From: Eutypa lata
Taxonomy: Eukaryota; Ascomycota; Sordariomycetes; Xylariales; Diatrypaceae
Direction: 5' to 3'
Length of the DNA stretch: 64,000 nucleotides
Assembly: GCA_022661535.1 (NCBI GenBank)
Contig: JAKULF010000006.1
Location: 4,335,001 to 4,399,000 of the forward strand
The translations under genes and the position numbers were made by a program. The stretch's first letter is position 1; each line of letters starts with the position of its first letter. Under the pieces are notes generated by a model. The model made no database searches, was not told the origin of the DNA, and saw nothing but the letters and a program-made list of their open reading frames with translations. Of the stretch, positions 59,120 to 64,000 are shown piece after piece.

Positions 59120-60280
59120 TCAAGATAGCTCCGGGGCAGTCCAGTCGATCCACCGTGCATTATCGAAGTCAAAATCCCTATCAGTCTTGAAGATATCGGT
59201 ATCCGCCTCCTGATCCAGAAGGAACCTATTGAAATACGCGGCGACGTCCGGGTTCTGACTCGACGGCATGGAACAATGCGAGGTTCCGTGCGCAACCTGC
59301 GAGAACCCAATCGAGTCCGCCGCACCCAGCGCCCCGTAGATCATCTTCGCCGCCGTGGCACCCCCAAAGGAGCCGATGGGGGCGAGGTAGTCGATACCGG
59401 AGTTCTCAACAACGAGCAGCGACCTCGGGGCGACGAGCCCGGCAAGCAAGTGGTGGTCTTCGGGCAGCGTGGCGATGTCGTCGACGTACTTCTCGAACTC
59501 GGTGGCGAACCAGCCATCGCCCGTCACGACCTGCGCGGCGTCCTCGACGTCCGTGCCGTTCTGTTTCATCTCCGCGGCGATGCGCCAGACGCTGATGCCG
59601 CCGGACCCGGCCTCCTGGGGAATGGTCAGCCGGATGCGGGTGTCGAAGGCGCCCGACATCATAGCGCCCTTGCCGTTGCGCGAGCAGCCCGTCACCGCGA
59701 CTCTCTCCGGGTTGATCTTGGTCGTGGTCGCGCCGAGCTGCTCCAGCGCGTCCACGATCCGGCTGACGCCCCAAGCCCAGGCGATCAGGCCGCCCGCCTG
59801 GTGGTCGCTGCCGTACAGGTCGTAGAACTTGCCCCTCCCCCGCGGGTTGGTGACTGCGATGTCCTCGTTGTTGTAGGTGATGACCGCTACGCCCGATGGG
59901 ACGGGGATGGAGGCGCCGCCCAGGGCGATGAGAGCCGGGAATGGCCCGTTTCCAGAGGGGAACCGGATGGAGGCCGAGAACGAGATGGACTTTCCTTCAC
60001 TCTGCACCGTGATCGATAGGGCGTTGTTCGTGAAGCTCGCTGTGACTTCCTCGGGCTCCGGCTTGGGACCCAGTTCGTAACGGTGGAATATCGCTTTGAT
60101 CTCTTCTTGGCGGCAGGCCCAGCCGTCTTTGGTGGCGACCGTAGAACCGTTCAGGAACGTGAAGGGATCTACGAGCTTGGGGTTGTTGAAGTCGGTGGCA
60201 TCGGGTATGTCCGCGCAAGGGCTCAGCTGCGAAGTCGCGAGTCCGGCCAGAAAAGACCAGAGCAGAACGTGACGGACCAT
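59120..60280 (-). CDS. Secreted 4-O-methyl-glucuronoyl methylesterase (CE15)
   Basis: Cleaves the ester linking lignin alcohols to 4-O-methyl-glucuronic acid on xylan, outside the cell. Single exon, 386 residues. The signal peptide is MVRHVLLWSFLAGLATSQ. The nucleophile Ser lies in VAVTGCSRNGKGAMM (the CE15 GCSRxGKGA motif, near residue 200). The acidic residue lies in IPQEAGSGG, and the His in AHGTSHCSMPSSQ near residue 335. Conserved Cys are at the start (LSPCADIPD), in WACRQEE, in GCS and in HCS. There is no cellulose-binding module, unlike some family members. High GC codon use contrasts with the AT-rich flanks but is typical of secreted enzymes. Confidence 0.96.
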   Translation of the reverse strand: MVRHVLLWSFLAGLATSQLSPCADIPDATDFNNPKLVDPFTFLNGSTVATKDGWACRQEEIKAIFHRYELGPKPEPEEVTASFTNNALSITVQSEGKSISFSASIRFPSGNGPFPALIALGGASIPVPSGVAVITYNNEDIAVTNPRGRGKFYDLYGSDHQAGGLIAWAWGVSRIVDALEQLGATTTKINPERVAVTGCSRNGKGAMMSGAFDTRIRLTIPQEAGSGGISVWRIAAEMKQNGTDVEDAAQVVTGDGWFATEFEKYVDDIATLPEDHHLLAGLVAPRSLLVVENSGIDYLAPIGSFGGATAAKMIYGALGAADSIGFSQVAHGTSHCSMPSSQNPDVAAYFNRFLLDQEADTDIFKTDRDFDFDNARWIDWTAPELS

Positions 60281-60849
60281 GGTTCAGGATATGTCTTTGG
60301 ACTTAAGTAGAGCAATCTTCGAAGAACAATTGAAAGAGTTATTGAAAGATGAGCTCCAATTGTGATGAACTTCTAGGTGATCTTCATTCACTGGCATCAT
60401 GGCGGCGATTCATGAAGTTATAGAAGCACGAAGGACTGTACGAATGGAGAAATCCATCCGCTCCATAGAGGTCATGTCAGAGGACCACGGCTTCGATATA
60501 TGTCAAGGTAATTATCAACTAATGGTAGGCTTTATCTCAACTTATTAATGAGGCTAAATGTATATATACCCGGTACAGCTAGGAGTCTATGCACTTAAAG
60601 GGTGATATTCCCTATATGAAGTATGCCGGAAAAGGGGCCTTGGGTGTATGCTGTTGTTATAACATGTCTATAATCCTTACTGCATAAAATTACCAACATT
60701 TTAAAATAAAATAAAATAACAATCCTATTATCTTTCCCCTCTCTCATCCCACCATCACACCCTACTATTCTATTCTAAAAACATTCGATTGAGACTTCGT
60801 TCTTTTCGCCATTCGAAATCTGCAATTCCCGTCACATTCTGCTACTGCA
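60281..60849. other. Intergenic
   Basis: Divergent upstream region of the esterase and the GNAT/ankyrin gene. AT-rich, with AAAATAAAATAAAATAA at about 60703-60720. Confidence 0.45.
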
Positions 60850-61010
60850 ATGGAATATAATACAGCAGAAACTCCTGGTAAGCGCAAGGCTGACCCGACT
60901 GCTCCAACACGAGAAGATGCTAGTCAATCAACGGCAATTTCCACCGGTCGCAAGCGACGTGGCGGTTTGAATTATGGCAAGTCACCAATTTGAAGGGCAC
61001 TTATAGCAAA

Positions 61011-62894
61011 ATGCTAATCGAGAAAGGTGAAAATGTGACATTTTCTGAGGAAGAAGACGAGCAAGACTCTCCCATCTCAAGCGAGGAAGAATACGAAGAC
61101 TATAACATCGAGGAAGACGAAGACTATAACATCGAGGAAGGTTCTGACGATGAGGAGTCTATAGACTCGGAGAGAGAAGTCGAGCAAAACGAACACTCCC
61201 TTGATGGTCGGAAGGTCACCTTTAAGATATTCCTGGCAAACAACGAGGATGGGGTTCTTACACGCTGGATACAAGGCGTATGTGTTCACTGCAGCTACGA
61301 AGGACAAGTGATTGGACAAGGTTCCGGTTGGTACGTGCAGAGAGATAGAATCCGTGACAGTTTCTGGAGAGATATGGATGGGCCTTCCCAGGGTCTTTCC
61401 GATGCTGCTTTCGATTTGTTCGACCGATATGGTCGTCTCAGGAAAGAATTGAAGGATCACCCAGTCCGGAAAGGGACCGGAGTCTGGGGCTCTGAGCTTG
61501 ACCTCAAATCCTTCTTTGCCATCGAGGAATTATTTGTTGATAAACAGTGGCGTCGGAAAGCAATCGGCACCATGATTGCAACCTATCTTATTGAGAAGTC
61601 TCGAGCAAGAAGCAGACGCCCGGAATTTTCCCTTGTGGCACCTGGCTGGCTCACCCGCGATATCGAGTCGGAAGTTACGGGCAAGACGAAAGAAGAAGAA
61701 CGAGAGATTAGAGCTCGTGCACGTGCTAGTGCAGTCTCGTTCTGGCGCTCACTCGGCTTTCGTCGGATTGGTGCATCTGACCACTTTGGCCTTGCCAAAT
61801 CTCCAAACCACCCAGCGCGTGCAATCCTGCCAACTGACGACTTCGATCCAGCCGCAGCAGAGCCGGATGTGGACGAAGGCCTAGAACATGAAATTTATGC
61901 GGATTTTTGTGCATTAGACGAGAATCGGAAGTCCTGGCGCCTGAGGCTATTAAAAGATAGACTTCCACTTCACCATGCTGCCATTACCCTTCCCGACAGC
62001 GAGTGTGTAGAATTCTTCAGGGCTTGGAAAACAACTGAGAAATCGGCCGACGAGTGGACAAAATTGGACCGACATTCTAAAAATGTCTTACACATTGCAG
62101 CTTGTGAACTCAAAGCCCAAACCGTCCGCTGGTTGATTGATGATTCAGGTGAGGGCCAGATCCTTAGCTTGGCTAGAAATGTGGAAGGGTACACTCCACT
62201 CGAGGAGCTCGAATCCAACCTGGAAACCAAGAGAACTGGACGAGACCGGAGAGTGATGGCACTTGAGACATCCGACAACTTCAATGGGTTCGCTCCAGAA
62301 GCTATCAGCTGTCTAGCAGCTCTGCGGGGCTTGGGCAATCCTTCTCAAGGTCAATATGCTCAACTTAAGTTTGGATGCACATGTGGCTCATGCATTGATG
62401 GGTTTCTATCACCGCGTATGAGGTTTGCACTATTGTGCAGAGCAGAACTTACATACGACATGCTGAACGAATACGTCGAAGATGGCGGGACGTGGTTGTT
62501 GATGCATGGTGACTTGATTACCCATGTAGCTCCGGACATTCAGCGAAATTTCGCCACGAACAAGTCATATCGACAAGGATTCGCCAATATCTTTGATCAT
62601 GTTGCCACTACCTTGCGTAATAACAAATCCCCAACTGTTCTCAACGTCTTGGATACAGGTATGAGTGCCGGCGAGTGGCCTCCTCATACCAAGAACTTCC
62701 TTCAAAGAGGCGGCGAGCCTGAGAGTGTGCTGAGAGTTCTGTTTGAGCACGTCCCAGATCAAGATGAGTGGGCTGGAGACGGCGAGCACATGGAGGTCTT
62801 CAGGGACGACATCGAGGCCTTGCCAGAGTGTCGGAATGACCATGAATTCGTATTCATGGCTTTGGCTTGCGGAATCCCAAATCTGAGATGTTAG
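61011..62894 (+). CDS. GNAT-like acetyltransferase/ankyrin protein
   Basis: Single open exon of 627 residues from the first ATG at 61011. The acidic N-terminus contains a direct repeat (DYNIEEDEDYNIEE; 24-base DNA repeat near 61095-61142). A GNAT-type fold is suggested by FFAIEELFVDKQWRRKAIGT (acetyl-CoA loop of R/QxxGxG/A type, here RRKAIG) and VSFWRSLGFRRIG. Ankyrin-like helices follow: LHHAAITLPDSECVEFF, NVLHIAACELKAQTVRWLI and GYTPLEELESNL, then a Cys-containing segment FGCTCGSCIDG. An ATG at 60850 opens a basic, nuclear-signal-like frame (TGRKRRGGLNYGK) that stops near 60990 in a different phase. It may be a missing first exon, but I found no splice that joins it in phase. Substrate unknown. 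Confidence 0.8.
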   Translation: MLIEKGENVTFSEEEDEQDSPISSEEEYEDYNIEEDEDYNIEEGSDDEESIDSEREVEQNEHSLDGRKVTFKIFLANNEDGVLTRWIQGVCVHCSYEGQVIGQGSGWYVQRDRIRDSFWRDMDGPSQGLSDAAFDLFDRYGRLRKELKDHPVRKGTGVWGSELDLKSFFAIEELFVDKQWRRKAIGTMIATYLIEKSRARSRRPEFSLVAPGWLTRDIESEVTGKTKEEEREIRARARASAVSFWRSLGFRRIGASDHFGLAKSPNHPARAILPTDDFDPAAAEPDVDEGLEHEIYADFCALDENRKSWRLRLLKDRLPLHHAAITLPDSECVEFFRAWKTTEKSADEWTKLDRHSKNVLHIAACELKAQTVRWLIDDSGEGQILSLARNVEGYTPLEELESNLETKRTGRDRRVMALETSDNFNGFAPEAISCLAALRGLGNPSQGQYAQLKFGCTCGSCIDGFLSPRMRFALLCRAELTYDMLNEYVEDGGTWLLMHGDLITHVAPDIQRNFATNKSYRQGFANIFDHVATTLRNNKSPTVLNVLDTGMSAGEWPPHTKNFLQRGGEPESVLRVLFEHVPDQDEWAGDGEHMEVFRDDIEALPECRNDHEFVFMALACGIPNLRC

Positions 62895-64000
62895 TATGGC
62901 TAGAGAAACGGGATGGATGACCTGTGAATGACGAGAGGGAGAGAATCATAACATCTCGTTATTGAATGTTCAGCTAGTGTTGCTGCTGGGATAGTTATCA
63001 ATCATTTGAAGTCAAGTTGCACCTCCTAGTTATTATGCGTCGAGGATCCGGATATGCTAAAAACGATCAAGTTCAAGATTACCACGAAGGCAGAGTATAC
63101 TTTGTGGTAGGAAGTCCTTGTTATAGTTGGAGTAGTTGAATAAATTTATGAAGCAGGATAAGCCTGTTTCCGATACTCATCCTGCATATAATATAGAACG
63201 TCCTAGCCACCTATTATCCCGAGTTCTAAAGCTGCTCAGACAATTATCATTATTCGCTATATGCCATGCATACCCTGTTCTTAGATGGGTTTGTACGTGA
63301 TAATTTTAATATAACCGACGGATCTATATTAAACGTTCCTTCAATAGCCCATCATAGAGTGCTGCACTGAAGATTGACTTGACCGGTTCTTTTACCTTTA
63401 AACTTTTCGACTCGTTTGAGCAATTCTTGCGATCTGTAGGCTCGTTCTTTCAGGCGTGGCCTACCTATGTCGCAACTCTTATGATAGCATGTCTATTCCG
63501 AAGCATACTGCTATGAAGATAGGGTAAGGCGATATTCCCATGGAACGAACTCCTTGGTATTACTGGCCCATGAATCTCAGTAGTCAATCCTCCCTCCCAA
63601 ACTCACTACCTAAGGACTTCCCCATAAAACAGCAAGGTACACTTGGTTTTTACTAGTCGAGTTGTTAAGAATAATAGCAAAAGACCTTACTATCGGGTTC
63701 CAATGCAATCTACCGACATGCACGAAGTAGAATATGAACGTATGGCCGAAGCAAAGGAGTCTTTGGTGCTATGGCGACCACAATCAGCCCCTTTTGAACA
63801 CTAGTCCTCGCATTGTAGCCCTTCTAAGCGCTGCTCTAAAGCAACCAGAAGTTTTGAGCTCAATGCCCGCCTAGACAAGATCATCGGTTCCCTGGGCGTC
63901 AATCCTGAACAAACCGTGGTGTCATTAGGTTTGGCCTGGTAATTCGGGTTTCTCTCTTCGTCTACTGTCGTAATCTCGACATATCCAGGCCTAGGAAGCT
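62895..64000. other. Intergenic to window end
   Basis: No gene supported in the last 1.1 kb. Only short frames occur, such as 33 codons from about 63704. Confidence 0.45.

Noticed and set aside
59276..60019. Plus-strand 247-codon frame opposite the CE15 gene
   Set aside because: Antisense shadow of a GC-rich exon rich in Arg/Gly/Asp; no domain.
63704..63805. Short plus-strand frame near the window end
   Set aside because: Only 33 codons with no context.

Overview
The window looks like a nuclear chromosome segment of a filamentous ascomycete (Pezizomycotina, probably a Sordariomycete; order not determined). The basis is short GT-AG introns of about 45-80 bases with CTRAC-like branch sites, well-conserved eukaryotic housekeeping genes (RPT5, NAA15/NAT1, MIX23, TFIIB), secreted plant-biomass and host-interaction proteins (CE15 glucuronoyl esterase, tyrosinase, LysM-like protein), and one retrotransposon almost entirely converted to A/T by RIP-type mutation. 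Exon coordinates below were worked out by hand from splice signals and reading phase; every spliced model given closes in frame.

Layout. 1-3.6 kb: no gene recognised. 3.6-5.1 kb: secreted tyrosinase. 5.6-7.1 kb: dead AGC-kinase/ankyrin gene. 8.1-9.8 kb: proteasome ATPase RPT5. 10.2-16.0 kb: RIP-mutated Ty3/gypsy element with 258-base LTRs. 16.4-17.1 kb: MIX23. 18.1-20.7 kb: NatA auxiliary subunit. 21.9-23.0 kb: Q-rich conserved protein. 25.3-27.7 kb: long-chain alcohol oxidase. 28.3-28.9 kb: secreted LysM-like protein. 30.0-30.2 kb: tRNA-Arg(CCG) interrupted in its T-loop. 31.3-32.9 kb: PHD-finger protein. 33.4-40.5 kb: two co-oriented accessory genes, an NLR-type N-domain/ankyrin protein and a KN-homeobox/C2H2 regulator. 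41.4 kb: small membrane protein. 42.4-44.2 kb: class III CoA-transferase. 45.7-46.0 kb: foldback MITE. 46.6-47.4 kb: single-pass membrane protein with a PPxY motif. 48.5-49.8 kb: TFIIB. 51.6-53.6 kb: APC permease. 53.8-54.5 kb: hypothetical. 55.4-56.0 kb: protein resembling a bacterial polymorphic-toxin domain. 56.3-57.9 kb: SET protein. 59.1-60.3 kb: glucuronoyl esterase. 61.0-62.9 kb: GNAT/ankyrin protein.

The strongest unusual signal is at 30025-30159. A tRNA-Arg(CCG) with all four stems and the canonical invariant bases is formed only if a 63-base GTAAGT...ACTAAC...TAG segment is removed from the T-loop between positions 58 and 59. A poly-T Pol III terminator follows. Known eukaryotic nuclear tRNA introns sit at 37/38 and are cut by the tRNA endonuclease; this one has the signals of a spliceosomal intron at a different site.

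The genes do not form one pathway. The accessory genes (tyrosinase, FAO, LysM-like, NLR-like, toxin-like, CE15, GNAT-ankyrin) lie between housekeeping genes, with repeats and gene relics in the gaps.
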